Part shown: one piece after another, positions 10,501 to 22,547 of the stretch
Position numbering within the stretch: the stretch's first letter is position 1
Layout of the letters: every line of letters begins with the position of its first letter
NCBI GenBank assembly: GCA_946902985.2
Contig: OX336400.1
Coordinates: forward strand, 170,449,043 to 170,513,042
From: Meconema thalassinum
Lineage: Eukaryota; Arthropoda; Insecta; Orthoptera; Tettigoniidae
Direction of reading: 5' to 3'
Length of the DNA: 64,000 bases
The notes under the pieces: model-generated
Seen by the model: only the letters and a program-made list of their open reading frames with translations
Told to the model about the DNA's origin: nothing
The model's database searches: none
Made by a program: the position numbers and the translations under genes

Positions 10501-11290
10501 TAAAATAAACTTCAACATGGGCATGAATATTGGCAGTCTGACATCCTAAGCGTCCCCAGATCTCTACTTGGAAATGTTGCTACGAATAAAAATTCAGGTC
10601 AGAATATGAAATACAATTAATTACAGCTTAATCTCGGACGTTACATGTGATCTCTTTATGTAAAGTTGTTAAAAATGTTTGAAGTTAAGTTTTGATATCA
10701 ACTGAATTTTAATTGCAATGCTAATATTATGTGGAATGCACTGATTTTTGCGTTTATTATTTTACTTAAATACTTTATAGAAAATACGTATACTGCATTT
10801 CGAAAATTAATTGAAATATTACAATGACTTTTGTTTTACGCTGTAAATTCCTAAGCTTAGCTATAATAACTTCAGGAAATTATGTTCTGAACTGGAAGTG
10901 GCGTGGCCGTCAGGAATACACCCTCAGTCGCATTGCATTCGTTTTAGACCATGGGGTGCAATTAAGCTTTAACTCAATTATATACTCACGAGGCTCTAGG
11001 TCTCATGTAGCGGAGTCGGAATTTGAACCTGGAGCCTCCTAGCTACCCCCTAGAGAGCGTCAAAATCTTGTACGTTACATTTTGATGCGCTTAAATATAT
11101 TTTTTTTGTGAAGAAATGAACAGAGCTTAAGCAATTTTTTCTCTTTTCTTTTTGAAGATCTTGTTACTGCTAGTGTTGCTGCGTCTGTCTTCAATTTTGA
11201 GGGATACCTCTCTGTCAACCATCGCCTTAATCATCTTCATATAAACCGAGCACTGAAAAAAGAACAAAACAATAATTAAAGACAGACGTT
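10501..11290. other. Unassigned region with one tRNA-like trace
   Basis: No gene was found. Around 10985-11045 the minus strand contains ggttcaaattcc and a weak A-box-like tagctaggagg, which may be a worn SINE head. The remainder shows no repeat relation to other parts of the window that I could see. Confidence 0.25.
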
Positions 11291-11299
11291 ATATACTTT

Positions 11300-12105
11300 T
11301 ATCAACGTTCCTATTTACTTATTTATTTAATCATTCTTTTAAATATTTATTTATTCATTATTCATTTATTCAATTATTTATCCATTCAATCATTTAATTA
11401 TTTACGCATTCATTAAACTATTTAGTTGTTTATTAATTCATCCAATTCAGTATTCATTCATTTAACTGTTAATTTATTCATAATTTATTAATATAATTAT
11501 GTATAAATTCATTCAATTATTTATTTATTAATTCAATTATTTGATTATTCATTCATACATTCATTTAAGTATTTAGTCACTCATTGATACAATTATTTAT
11601 TTATTCAATCATTCATTCAATTCTTGTACATTCATTCAATTGTTTATTCATTTACTAATAAAATTATTTATTCGTTCATTTAATTATTTAATCATTCATT
11701 ATTTATTTTATTTATATTATATTCATTCGTTTAATTATTTATCTATTCATTCGTTCGTTAATTTAATTATTTATTCCTTCATTTAATTATTAATTCATTG
11801 TTTTAAATTTATTTATTCATTTAATTATTTATTTATTCAATCATTCATTTTTTCATTAATTCCTTTACTTAATAATTCAATTATCTATTCATTCTTTAAA
11901 TTATTTGTCAATTCATTTAAGTACTGTATTTAATTATTTAGTCATTCATTTAATTATTTATTTTATTATTCATTTAAATATTTAATTATTTATTCATTTA
12001 ATTAATTAACTGTATATTTATTAATTCATTCATTTATTCATTTATTTATTTATTTGTTTATTTATTTATTTGTCTATTTATTTATTTATTCATTTATTTA
12101 ATAGA
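11300..12105. repeat. Degenerate TTTA/TTCA simple-sequence tract, about 800 bp
   Basis: Continuous variation on atttattcatt words, with the last 100 bp close to pure (ATTT)n. This is an expanded and partly decayed tetranucleotide microsatellite. No coding frame. Confidence 0.8.
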
Positions 12106-12256
12106 TACAACACAAAAACGGTCATTAAACACGAATTTTATAGCAAATCATAAATAATATCAGTAATAACAAGTAACAGATGGCTATGATGACTGCAAGG
12201 GACAAATCTCAGGAGTGTCACAGGGAAAGATTGGGATAGTACGTGATCAGGAGGAG

Positions 12257-12631
12257 AAGAGCTTGCCACGGTGGGTAAGTGGATAGCGTGTCTGCCTACT
12301 AACCCCAAGATTGCAGGTTCGCTCCTGGCCGAGGTAAAGGCTTTTTGAAAGGTGGCAAAAAAAAAGACACGCATGTCATACGATGTTGGCATACCAAAGA
12401 ACCCATTTGAATTCAGTTGGCCGTGTTCATAATGGCAAAATTAATCTCGGGAGTTTCTGCCAACACAAAGTTCCTCATTTCTCTACAAGAAAGCGCTATA
12501 GTGTTTAAGGAGCTTAGATATCTAACCTCCTTGACTTTCATAGTGATTCAAGAAACAACGTAATTCGACATGCAAGCTACCCGCTGGGTGTCAAATTACA
12601 AAGTTTGCTCCCGGCAACTGAGGTCATACGA

Positions 12632-12665
<34 letters not shown>
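12257..12665 (+). repeat. tRNA-derived SINE, second family, with (TTA)n tail
   Basis: A tRNA-like head at about 12262-12335 has an A box (tgggtaagtggatagcg) and a B box (ggttcgctcc). A roughly 290-bp body ends in (ATT)n at 12633-12665. The flanks carry aggaggag on both sides (about 12248-12256 and 12667-12675), a probable target duplication, although the right flank is itself a GGA repeat. Confidence 0.7.
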
Positions 12666-12666
<1 letters not shown>

Positions 12667-12899
12667 GGAGGAGGAGGAGGAGGTTACAATTGAAGATGAA
12701 AAGGATTTTCTAATGTTCTGTTTCTATGTTGTACAGGTATAAGGAGAGAATAGAAAGGCAGTTGCTAAGGGTAAGAAGACGGTGGAAAATAGAGCTCTTC
12801 TGTACAATAGGCCAAGGTACATGGTATAAATCGTGCTGACGTATTGAACAGGAGGCAACGTGGAACGCACAATCATCATCATATATATTATTTCAGTAG
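12666..12899. other. Unassigned stretch after the SINE
   Basis: A short GGA microsatellite is followed by about 230 bp in which I see no gene and no repeat shared with the rest of the window. Confidence 0.3.
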
Positions 12900-14998
12900 T
12901 ATACTGTAAATCCCTCCTGCGGCGCTCACAAGCGACCGATCGTGAAAAATGAGCATCAAATGAAAGAGAATATACATAACCAGTGACGCATTGCACTCTA
13001 ATTCATAAATATCTATAATTTCTTTAAAAAATGACATTTAAAAATTGTACGAAGGCACCGGGTGTGGATGAGTTGAGTGTGGAGATGGTGAGAGCAGCAG
13101 GAGAGGTGGGGATACAGTGGTTGTACCGAGTGATGAGTACAGCATGGAAGGAAAGGAAGACCCCCGAGGACTGGAAAAAAGGAATAATTGTCCCGATCTT
13201 CAAGAAAGGTAGTAGAACAGAATGCAGAAACTATCGGGGAGTAACACTGATGAGTCATTGTGCAAAGATCTTTGAGAAAGTTTTGGAAAGGAGAATTAGG
13301 ACAAGGATAGAAGGAGGGATGAGGGAAGAACAACATGGCTTCAGAGCAGGAAGGTCCACAGTGGATTTGATTTTTGCTGTAAGGCAGTTACAAGAACAGC
13401 ACTATGAGTATGGAACAGATATACTGATGGCCTTCCTGGACATTGAGAAAGCATATGACAGTGTATGCAGAAACAAAGTATGGAAGTCCCTGGAGGATAG
13501 AGGAGTGGAGAAATGGACTAAAAGAGGATAAAGGAGATGTACAAGGGAAGCGTGAGCTGTGTGAAAGTGGGAGGAGAGAGATCAGACTGGTTGGAACAGA
13601 GAAACGGCCTGAAACAAGGAAGTGCACTGTCACCGTTACTTTTCATTGTGGTGATGGATGACATAATGACCCGAGTGGCACAGGTAATTGGGGAAGGAAA
13701 GATGAAAGCAATGGTGTTTGCAAAAGATTTGATGATTTGGGGAAACAAGGAGGAGGAGGTACAGGAACAGTTGGAGGTGTGGGAAGGAATAATACAAGGA
13801 TATGGGATGATATTTAGCATTAATAAGAGTGAGATTGTGATCACAACAAGGAAGAAGGAAAGAACCACAACGGGAATAACAATTGGTGGGGAACAGCTGA
13901 AGAAAGTGGAGAGTTTCAAGTATCTGGGAAGCCTGATACAAGATAATGGAAGAAACGATAGAGAAATAAATGAGCGGGCGAGACAGGCAGAAGCATTCCG
14001 GAGGAGTGTAAGTAGCATGTTATGGAGCAAGATCATATATCGGACGTACTAAGTCCCTGTCCTGACGTATGCCTCAGAGACCTGGGTTATGAAAGGGAGA
14101 AGAGTAAAATACAGGCCAGTGAGATGAGGTTCTTGAGAAGCAGTATTGGAGCTACAAAGATGGACAGAATAAGAAATGAGAGGACCAGAGAATTAATGAA
14201 GGAGGAACCATTACAGGATGGTATAGAGAAATCTAGACTTAGGTGGTATGGACATGTAAAACGAATGGAGGAGAAGAGGATACCCAGGAGGGTACACGAG
14301 ACGAAGTGGGAAAGCAAGAGACCGAGAGACAGGTGGCTGAAGGGGGTGGAAGAAAGCGTGAAGAAGAGAGGAGAAGACTGGACAAGGGTGGAGTCTGAGA
14401 GATGGTGGGAAGACAGAAGACGTTGGAGAGGCTTGTGTTCCAAACAGACCCGGCCAGTGGCTGGAAACTGTGCAAGATGATGATGATGATGATGACGAAG
14501 TGTGCGATTTACAGATACTCTTGCTGGAAGATACGCTCCATATTTGCTGTCCACTTCACATTTTGGCCGCTGCGACGCCTGTTTCATGTCATTTTAACAT
14601 TCTGAGGTCCTTTGCATGGATTTCAGAAACAGTAATTTAAATGAATAAGTACTCAAATCATATAATTTCATAAATATCGAATAACCAGTGAGTGTTACAG
14701 CTAAGCTGTCAATCAATGGACTCAGCACACAAATGACATTAGCACATTCTAATTTCATAAATATAAATTTTTGTATAAGTGTGCGATTTGTAAATACTGT
14801 TGCTGTAGGAAAATGCGCGACGTCATTGCTGTTGAGTTCGAATTTTGGCCGTGGGGACGCCTGAAACGTAAATAGTGTTCTATAATCATTTGGTTCAAAT
14901 AAAAACATAATAACCTTTCTCCTTAAGTCTCGTATTATAAACCTATTGGGGAAAGTGTGGTTTATGAACATGCGAGATTTCTCGCATGGGTCCGCTAG
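12900..14998 (+). mobile_element. Helitron-like element (family H), split by a LINE
   Basis: Host sequence lies at about 12900-13046 and 14498-14998. Two related units start near 14501 and 14781 (gtgcgattt, 280 bp apart). The 3' end has the hairpin atgcgagatttctcgcat, a 7-nt spacer and CTAG at 14995-14998, followed by TA, the layout of a canonical Helitron 3' terminus. No Rep/helicase sequence is present. The 5' end is not defined. Confidence 0.45.
13041..14505 (+). pseudogene. 5'-truncated LINE reverse transcriptase, three frames
   Basis: Starts inside the reverse transcriptase (KAPGVDELSVEMVRAAGEVG) and continues through FRAGRSTVDLIFAVRQLQEQ and MAFLDIEKAYDSV. After a frameshift near 13515 it continues with GLKQGSALSPLLFIVVMDDI, and after another near 14040-14100 with the C-terminal YGHVKRMEEKRIPRRV. 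The palm-C box reads FAKDL instead of the usual [FY]ADD, so a catalytic aspartate is replaced. The 3' tail is (GAT)n at about 14477-14497. ACGAAG occurs at both junctions (13051-13056 and about 14496-14501), consistent with a target duplication. Confidence 0.75.
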
Positions 14999-15049
14999 TA
15001 TTACGAAGGCTGTTTTTTAAGTAAAGGCCGTTTTCTTTTTAAAGCCCAT

Positions 15050-16158
15050 ACTTACTGTCGACCAAAGTATTATGTGTACTCGAGTTTGAAGGATGTTTGT
15101 GACGTAACCAATAGACATACATAAAATCCAATAACATCATCATTTTCGTAGTTCTATTTTACGTGAGTTCATGTAGGTTTGGAATTTGTAGTTTATATTT
15201 TAATATTTTTTATCGCAGTTGGAACACAAAAAGTGCCCGTTTTTAAGCGTGTTTCAACCATGCGTCACATTTAAGAATTATTATCTCACAAACCCGTCAT
15301 CAGATCGAATCCAAATTTTAACACAATATACATTGGAATGTTGTATACTGGTTTATTAATTTCAAAATTGTGCGTGTCCAAGAAACAAAGTTGTTATCAT
15401 TTGTGTAAGGTAACGTTTTCTCGGCTTGGGGTGGTTGGAATATATAGTTCTTGGTCGCGTTGTAATCCTTATACAACAAAAAGTTATGCTGGAGGACTTT
15501 AAAATACGTAAATTAATTCAATTAGCCTATTTAATATCGGCTTATATGTGAACGGGGAAATACGACCTCGCCTCGCTCGGCAGTGATGGGCTCCATCTCA
15601 GCAACGCTGTACAGCTTACCCCGGAGCGGCTGGCTGGTGAACCATGCCTTATTTCCACGAACAAATACAAACCGATATAAAATAAGTGAATTAATTTACG
15701 TATTTCAGAGTCATACAGCATACCTTCTTGATCTATAAGGATTACAACGCGACCAAGAGCTATATTTTCCAACCACCCCGAGCCGAGAAAAAGTTACCTT
15801 ACAAAAATGATAACAACTTTGTTTCTTGGACACACAAAATTTTTAAATTAATAAACCAGTTATACAACATTCCAATGTATATTGTGTTAAAATTTGCATT
15901 CGATCTGATGACGGGGTTTTCAGATAATAATTCTTAAATGTGACGCATGGTTGATACACGCTTAAAAACGGGCACATTTTTTGTTCCAACTGCGATAAAA
16001 AATATTAAAATATAAATTAAAAATGCCAAACCTACCTGAACTAACGTAAAATGGAACGACGAAAATGATGATGATATTGGATTTTATGTAGGTCTATTGG
16101 TTACTTCACAAACAACCTTCAAACTCGAGTGCACATAATATTTTGGTCGACAGTAAGT
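15050..16158. repeat. 1.1-kb palindrome inside the mariner
   Basis: Two arms of about 515 bp are complementary along their whole length, beginning acttactgtcgacc at 15050 and ending ggtcgacagtaagt at 16158. The spacer is only about 80 bp (about 15567-15645) and relatively GC rich. Small indels separate the arms. No frame is coding. Confidence 0.8.
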
Positions 16159-16429
16159 TCACACGCCGCAACAAGCGTGCGTGCTACCTCCCGGCATCCA
16201 TTGCGAGCAAGCAGGCGTCAGTTGCAGCTGTGTAGCAAATCTGTACGCATCTTTACAATGTTCAAGATTATTGATTCGCCCGCTACGTGTGAGGTACGAT
16301 CTGTGATACTTTTTTGAGTGCAAGAAACAAGTCAGCTTTGTGAGGTGTATGGTGATAATGCAATGAAAATTTTCACGGCCACTTTTGAACTCGCGAACCC
16401 ATTTTCGCACTTTACCGTCACAGCGCAAG

Positions 16430-16664
16430 ATTATGGCAAGACCTCACACTGCTGCCCGGACTCGGGAACTGATTGACTCTTTTGGGTGGGAAGTTTTGGA
16501 TCACCCACCGTATAGCCCTTCGTCATCTTGGTGGGAAGCGCTTCGCCGACAATGAAGAAGTGAAAACAGCCGTGAATTCTTGGTTGTCAGAGCAGGCGAC
16601 AAACTTTTATGCAGAGGGATTTCAGAACTTAGTTTTAAGGTATGACAAGTGTCTAAATCAATAA
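16430..16664 (+). pseudogene. Mariner transposase C-terminal fragment
   Basis: DDE/D-type transposase remnant. It begins in a frame reading ARPHTAARTRELIDSFGW, continues to HPPYSP, loses about 20 residues around the expected third catalytic aspartate, and ends in the frame from 16473 with KTAVNSWLSEQATNFYAEG and YDKCLN. The missing segment and frame change mean no active enzyme. Confidence 0.7.
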
Positions 16665-17063
16665 GGCAACTGTGTAGAAAAATAGAGGAAGGTATGTTAA
16701 ACCTAAAAATAAATGTGGTTTCAAAATGAAATGTTCGGTTTCTAAAAATACGGCCCTTATTTGAAAAACAGCTCTCATATATAAGACAGTAGGCTATACA
16801 CTTTATCATGACTGCATGGAGATGATAGTTCGAGAGAGTTTACATACAGCCACCTCCACTGTTCTGGCAACTGTCGCAATGCTGAACATTTCCCATATAC
16901 CTTCCGCGAAGACAGACGAACACAATATACTGTATATTTGACAATCATCATATACAGGGTTTAATTGATATACATGTACCCCTTTTAACTGGCGATAGAA
17001 GATAGTATTCTAAGCAAATGAAATTTAGTCGTATCTTAATTAGTGTAGGTGGAATTAAATCAC

Positions 17064-18490
17064 AACAAGTAGTTCCGTGAAGAATTATACAGCCTATTTT
17101 CATATATCCTGCTCATGTTAATTGCCTCTATCAACATACAAAATTTCAGTTTAATTGCTGTAACAGATTCGTAGATATTGAGAACCGTCTCAATATTTCA
17201 GATGGTCACCAGGTTGGTTTTTTATTTTTGTACTATTATATTAAGATTATTGTGTACGTGTGGTATTCAAACTTCAAACGCATGATTAGAACACAAGAAG
17301 TAAAAACGAGATTTTAAAATTACGCACAGCAGCCATCTTGTGATTATGCGAACAATTGAAATAAATTAGATGCCAGTGGATCAACATTTGTGTAAGCATT
17401 TAACGTGCAACGTTTCACGGCACTCGGATAGTTAATTCGCGAGAAACGTCCATTTAAATATTTATACTTCGCGTCGCCGCCATGTTGGATTCTTGCTCAC
17501 CAGGTTACTGAAAGTCATATAGGTGAACATATGTTCATAGTCTCTATGAACAAAAAAATTTCAGTTTGGTTGCTGTAAAAGATTCATAGATATTGAGAAC
17601 CGTCTAAATATTTCGGAAGCTCGCCATTTAGGATTGTTATATGTATAGGCCATAGAATTATGTACCATTCAAGGGCAATTATTGCCTAGCTTCATTATTC
17701 AAACTTTCACTTCGATCGCATGATTACGACACAAGAATAAAAATTTAATTTTAAAATTTCGCACAGCTGCCATCATGAGCTTATGTAAACAATTGAATTA
17801 AATTAGATGGCAGTGCATTACAATCTGCAAAATCATTTACTGTACCACATTTCACTGCGCTCAGAGAGATAAATCACGAGAAAAGTCTATTAAAATATTT
17901 CAAATTCGCTTGGTCGCCATGTTCGTTTTGTACTTTACAGGTTTATGAAATATACATAGGTAAACTTGAATCAGTACCCTTTATCACCGTACAAAATTGC
18001 ATGATGATATCTGTAATAATTTCGGAGATATAGAATGTCAGTGAAATATTTCGCACAGCCGCCATTTTGAGGTTATGTAAACAATTGAACTAAATTAGAC
18101 TCCAGTGCATTACAATGTGTATAAACATTTGCTGTACCAAGTTTCATTACGTTTGGATAGTTAAATCGCGAGAAATGTCTATTTAAAAGTCTCAACTTCG
18201 CTTGACCGCCATGTTGGTTTTGTAGTCACCAGGTTTTTAAAAGTCTCATAGGCGAACTTCTAGTAGTGCCCTTTATCACCGTACACAATTTCAGGGCGAT
18301 ATCGGTAATAGTTTCGGTGATATTGAATGCTAGTGAAATATTTCGCACAGCCGCCATGTTGGATTGGTGAGACGTAACAAAATTTGAAGGGCACGGTCGA
18401 GGTCGCCGGGAATAGTGCTATGAACTTACCGAGTTTCATTGAAATCGCTCCAGCCGTTTAGATTTTATTAGGGGACACACACACACACCT

Positions 18491-18522
<32 letters not shown>

Positions 18523-18575
18523 CACGGACAAAAGGTGATCTCATAAGCCTATTTTTTCAAAATTGAAAATAGGCT
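17064..18575 (-). mobile_element. HINE-like family B (copy B1)
   Basis: Reverse-oriented. It opens with aacaagtagttccgtgaag, the family 3' end, and closes at 18575 with the hairpin-like gaaaataggcta end. Internal units of about 145 bp repeat a core around atattgagaaccgt and gccgccatgttgg. A CA microsatellite (18475-18530) and ccgtttagattttattagg precede the 5' end, matching families A and C in layout. It is followed immediately by family A copy A3. Confidence 0.6.
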
Positions 18576-19395
18576 AACAAATAGTTCCGTGACGAACTAA
18601 AGACCCTACTTTTCTTAAAATTTAAGATTCATACCAATCTATACAGACCTATCGAGAACAATGACGAAATCAAGTTGGTAATACTAACATTTCTAAGCAC
18701 TAAGTACGAAATTTGGTTGAAATACAATCGATAGTATAGAAGTTACATGCATTTAGAAATTGGACCTATCGACAGGCTTAGAATCATGTTGGCAACACTG
18801 GAATGTACAGACTTCTGAAAATTACTCTGGAATGTTATTATCTATATGTGTGCCAATTTTGGAATAGTTCGCATGCATAACTTCAGAGATATCAAACATA
18901 GAGCTCAAATTTCAATTGCGATCTTTCAACAGTTGGTAGCACTGACATAAATTTCAAATATGGCCGTGAGATATAGCTGCAGCCGTTTCGTCGGCCCCGT
19001 TGTGTTGGGGTAGCACACCTGCCTCTTAACCGGAGGCCCCGGGTTCGATTCCCGGCTACGTCAGGGATTTTAGAAACTGACGTGAGGGCTGGAACGGGGT
19101 GCACTCAGCCTCGTGAGGACAATTGAGTAGCTGTCTGACAGTAAGGCAGCGCTCCGGTCACGTAAACCCAGACTAACGGCCGAGGGGAACCGTTGTGCTG
19201 ACCACGCGTCACCCCAATATCTGCAGGCCAAATGGCTGTGCAGCGGTCACTTGGTAGGCCTAGGTCCGTCAAGGGCTGTAATGCCAGGGGTTTAGCTGCA
19301 CTCATTTAGGAGTTGATAGGGTGGGGACACACACTCACAGACAGACAGACAGACATCTTCCAGGATCGATCTCATGAGCTACTTTTTCCTCCTTT
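18576..19395 (-). mobile_element. HINE-like family A (copy A3), short and SINE-interrupted
   Basis: Begins directly after B1 with aacaaatagttccgtgacg and ends at about 19395 after gatcgatctcatgagctact, where the 5' hairpin is incomplete. A SINE lies within its last unit at 18989-19293. It carries about two ~145-bp units and a short CAGA tract. Confidence 0.55.
18989..19293 (+). repeat. tRNA-derived SINE nested in HINE-like A3
   Basis: The head contains ttggggtagcacacctgcc and a perfect B box (gggttcgattccc at about 19041), with CTT at the anticodon position. Flanking direct repeats are agctgcagccgttt (18975-18988) and agctgcactcattt (19294-19307), a 14-bp duplication with three mismatches. 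Other family A copies show the same sequence uninterrupted. There is no obvious tail repeat. Confidence 0.7.
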
Positions 19396-19507
19396 CCCTC
19401 TTTCGGATGTCTTCGAGGCCTCCCTTCCCAATCATATCTAGTGTTTCTGCTGCATACAGACATTCAGGTTTGACAACGGTATCTGTTGATAAGTCAGTTC
19501 CATAATA

Positions 19508-20899
19508 AACAAGTAGTTCCGTAACGAACTAAAGAGCCTACTTTTCTTAAAATTTCAGATTGATACCAATCTATACAGACCTATCTAGAATAATGACGAA
19601 ATCAAGTAATAGAGTAATAGAGTAACATACTACAGTTGGCAGCCCTGGTGACTCTGAATATAGACTTAGTTCCATCCCTTAAGGTATAGAACACACATAC
19701 AAAATTTGGCTGAAATCTAATGGATACTATGGACGTTACATGCTGTTTGATATTGGATTTATCAGTCGGCGTAAAATCATGTTGGGAACAATGTCATGTA
19801 CGTGATGCTCAGAATTAATCTGAAATATTACGATATATTTTAGTGCCAATTTTGGAAAAAATCCATTTGTTAGTATAGAAGTTACATGTAATTAAAAATT
19901 GAAATTATCAGAAAGCTTAGAATCATGTTGGCAGCACTGAGGTATATTAGTTACTCCAAATAAATCTAGAATGTCAGGTACTATACGTGTGCAATGTTTA
20001 GAGATGATGACTTGCATACTATCTGATATATTGATATTAAGAGTAAACAAATAGAGAGAGCATTTATTAACAGTTGGCAGCCCTCCTTGTTCTTACGAAT
20101 ACGCATAGTGATAACTGTTATGGTACACAAAGGACATACGAAATTTGGTTGAAATCCATTTGTTAGTATATAAGTTATATGCATTTAAAAACTGGACCTA
20201 TCAGCAGGCTTAGAATCGTGTTGGCAACACTGATGTATATACTGTAAGTTACTCCAAACTAAGGAAGAATGTCAGGTAGTATACGTGTGCTAAGTTTAGA
20301 GCTGTTGGCTTGTATACTTTTTGATATATTGATATTAGGGTTCAACTATAGAGAGAGCATTAATTAACAATTGGCAGCCCTGGTGGCTCATTACAATACA
20401 CACAATCATATCTGCTGTAGTACGCATAGTACATACGAAATCTGGTTGAAATCCAATCGATAGTATAGAAGTTACATGCCTTTAGAAATTGGACTTATCG
20501 GCAGGCTTAGAATCAAGTTGGCAATACTAGCATATATGGTCTTCTGAAAATTAATCTGGAGTGCGACTGTCTATATGTGTGCCAATTTTGGAATAGTTCG
20601 CATGCGTAACATCTGAGATATTTAACATAGAGCTCAAATTACAATAATTGCGATTTTTCGGCAGTTGGTAGCACTGGCGTCAATTTAAAAGATGGCCGTG
20701 TGATATTTAGGTATAGATCTTTGCTCTGACCAAATTTGGTTTCGATAGCTGCATCCGTTTAGGAGTTGATAGGGGACACACACACACACAGCCAGACAGA
20801 AGGACAGACAGTCAGACACACACACACACGCATTTTCCCGGATCGATCTCATAAGTCTACTTTTTCCCCAATTTTACAAAATGAGAAAAGTAGGCTAAT
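19508..20899 (-). mobile_element. HINE-like family A (copy A4), near full length
   Basis: From aacaagtagttccgtaacga at 19508 to agaaaagtaggcta at about 20899. It contains four or more related ~145-bp half units, the ccgtttaggagttgatag phrase and CA/CAGA microsatellites at 20775-20835. The 5' hairpin (aagtctactttttcc with gaaaagtaggct) is well kept. Confidence 0.6.
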
Positions 20900-20974
20900 A
20901 ATAATAAATCATGATAATTGTTATTATAAGGGGCCTAACATCTGGGTTATCTGCCCACCAATTATAAAGGTCCA

Positions 20975-21165
20975 ACTATTAGTGAAATCAGTCAGCTTGA
21001 GGTGGGATGGGCACGTAGCACGGATGAGTGATACGAATGTACCTAAAATAGTATTACAGTTTTGTACGTGGAAATCCTAGGGGGCAGAAAGGACGTGGTC
21101 GACCAAGAAACAGATGGGTGGAGTCATTGAAGACCTTCGGAAAAAGGAAATGATCCCCAATGCAA
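20975..21165 (+). pseudogene. LINE C-terminal fragment
   Basis: Short piece with LRWDGHVARMSDTNVPKIVL followed by a frame change and GRPRNRWVES-like sequence. It is the same C-terminal region as the LINE fragments at 3-7 kb, but a different family. No catalytic motifs remain. Confidence 0.5.
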
Positions 21166-21190
21166 TGGTATTTGGGCATTTTACATTAAT

Positions 21191-22059
21191 TTATGTTCGA
21201 CGATGTCGAAATGTAAATAGGTAATATACGTCAGAAAACTGTATCATAATGATGGTCATTATAGTAGTGTTTTTCATTACGAGACAGTTTTCCCAGCCAA
21301 TCAGAGCTCATTCATTGACCAATTAGGTAAGGATACCTTCGCGCATGCGCTCATTATCCAACATGTTGGACATGAATTACATGATTTGAAAGTTCAAATT
21401 GGATATCGGATCAACCATTGTAGTTACAATCCCAAACACAAAGACAAAATCAGCACGAATCTTTACGGTAACAAGAAAATACTATGACATATGCAAGAAA
21501 TTTATGAATCAACGTCCAGAAGTTAACAACACAACATCATTCTATATAAATTACCGACATGGAAAGTGCACCGTCCCATATGTTCGCGTAAATAAACTGG
21601 CGAATATGTGACAAGAAATAGCACTGTACCTTAATATCCCCAACTCCAATTTCTACACAGCGCATTGCTTTCAAACGACTTCGGTGACAATATTAGTGAA
21701 TGCTAGAGCTGGACGGCAATAGTCATCATGCAGGCTGTAAACAATAGCATTGCTAAGCAAAGTAAAAGGTCTCTGCTTTCGAAGAGCTTTGACCCACGCA
21801 TGCGCTCTGTTCAGTTAGCAAAGCCAGCGCGCCCTGTTCACTAACTGAAGTAACTGAATCCCACAGATATTTATGAATATTTATGTTAAAACTTATAATA
21901 AAGTTATAATTATCGTCGAACATAAACAGGCGTATGTAACTCGCCTATAATGGTAATTAAGACACTCGTATGGAAATTATAAAACTCGCTACGCTCGTAT
22001 TATAAACATACTCGTCTCTTATTTATTGCCAATATAGGCTCGTTGCATAATGTACTATA
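21191..22059 (+). mobile_element. Crypton-like non-autonomous element, copy 2 (best copy)
   Basis: The frame at 21399-21611, read on past one stop to about 21720, has the order of the C-terminal half of a tyrosine recombinase: IPNTKTKSARIFTV, YYDICKKFMNQRP, VNKLANM, IALYLNIPNSNFYTAHCFQT. The usual His-x-x-Arg core reads His-Cys-Phe-Gln and the final Tyr region is absent, so no active enzyme. Ends are ttatgttcgacgatgtcga on the left, followed by a hairpin around aaactgtatcataatg (21237-21290), and on the right a long hairpin (about 21944-22045). Unlike DDE elements there is no clear TIR/TSD pair. Confidence 0.6.
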
Positions 22060-22547
22060 GTAATACTCGTACATTTGTGTATGAAAATGGTTTAGAGACG
22101 ATATTTTACAGAATTTAAATGCTGAATTTGGATTAATTTTGAACTGTAGTATAGGTTCATAGTGATTTATAATGGGAGCTCTTGTCTTGCTATATTATCA
22201 AAACCATACTAATTAAAGAACATGAAGTTATTTTTGCTGCATACTTGTGCGTAGCCTATACACTGAATTATATGATGCATGCCATCTGCGGTAAAGTACC
22301 TGAGAAGGAGCAGTATTGCATTTCAATACTCGGATTTAGTCTGTCGAAAATTAATTGTCCAGTATGATTGCATTTTTGTGTGTTATTTTATTAGTTACAC
22401 TCTTGATCGGCATAGCTTTGATTGACTCACCCCCCACCCCCTTACCACCCCCTCTCTCCCTCATATCACTCAGTACAGTTACACAGTCGGAGACAGCCTG
22501 CGAATGCCCAGGGAAGAATTTATTACGTCACACGAAAGTGATGAAAC
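22060..22547. other. Unassigned stretch
   Basis: No gene or shared repeat recognised. A C-rich tract (caccccccacccccttacc) lies at about 22428-22460. The small frames here have no support. Confidence 0.3.

Larger units (their letters stand above)
15005..16776 (+). mobile_element. Mariner-like element carrying a palindromic insertion
   Basis: The ends match as inverted repeats: left gaaggctgttttttaagta near 15005 and right complementary sequence (cttatttgaaaaacagctct) ending near 16776. The transposase remains as two pieces: a short minus-strand piece (CDGKVRKWVREFKSGRENFH, 16366-16428) and a plus-strand C-terminal part (16430-16664) with ELIDSFGWEVLDHPPYSP and HLGGKRFADNEEVKTAV. Much of the catalytic core is missing and one end is inverted, so it is inactive. 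Family naming rests on these conserved phrases. Confidence 0.7.
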
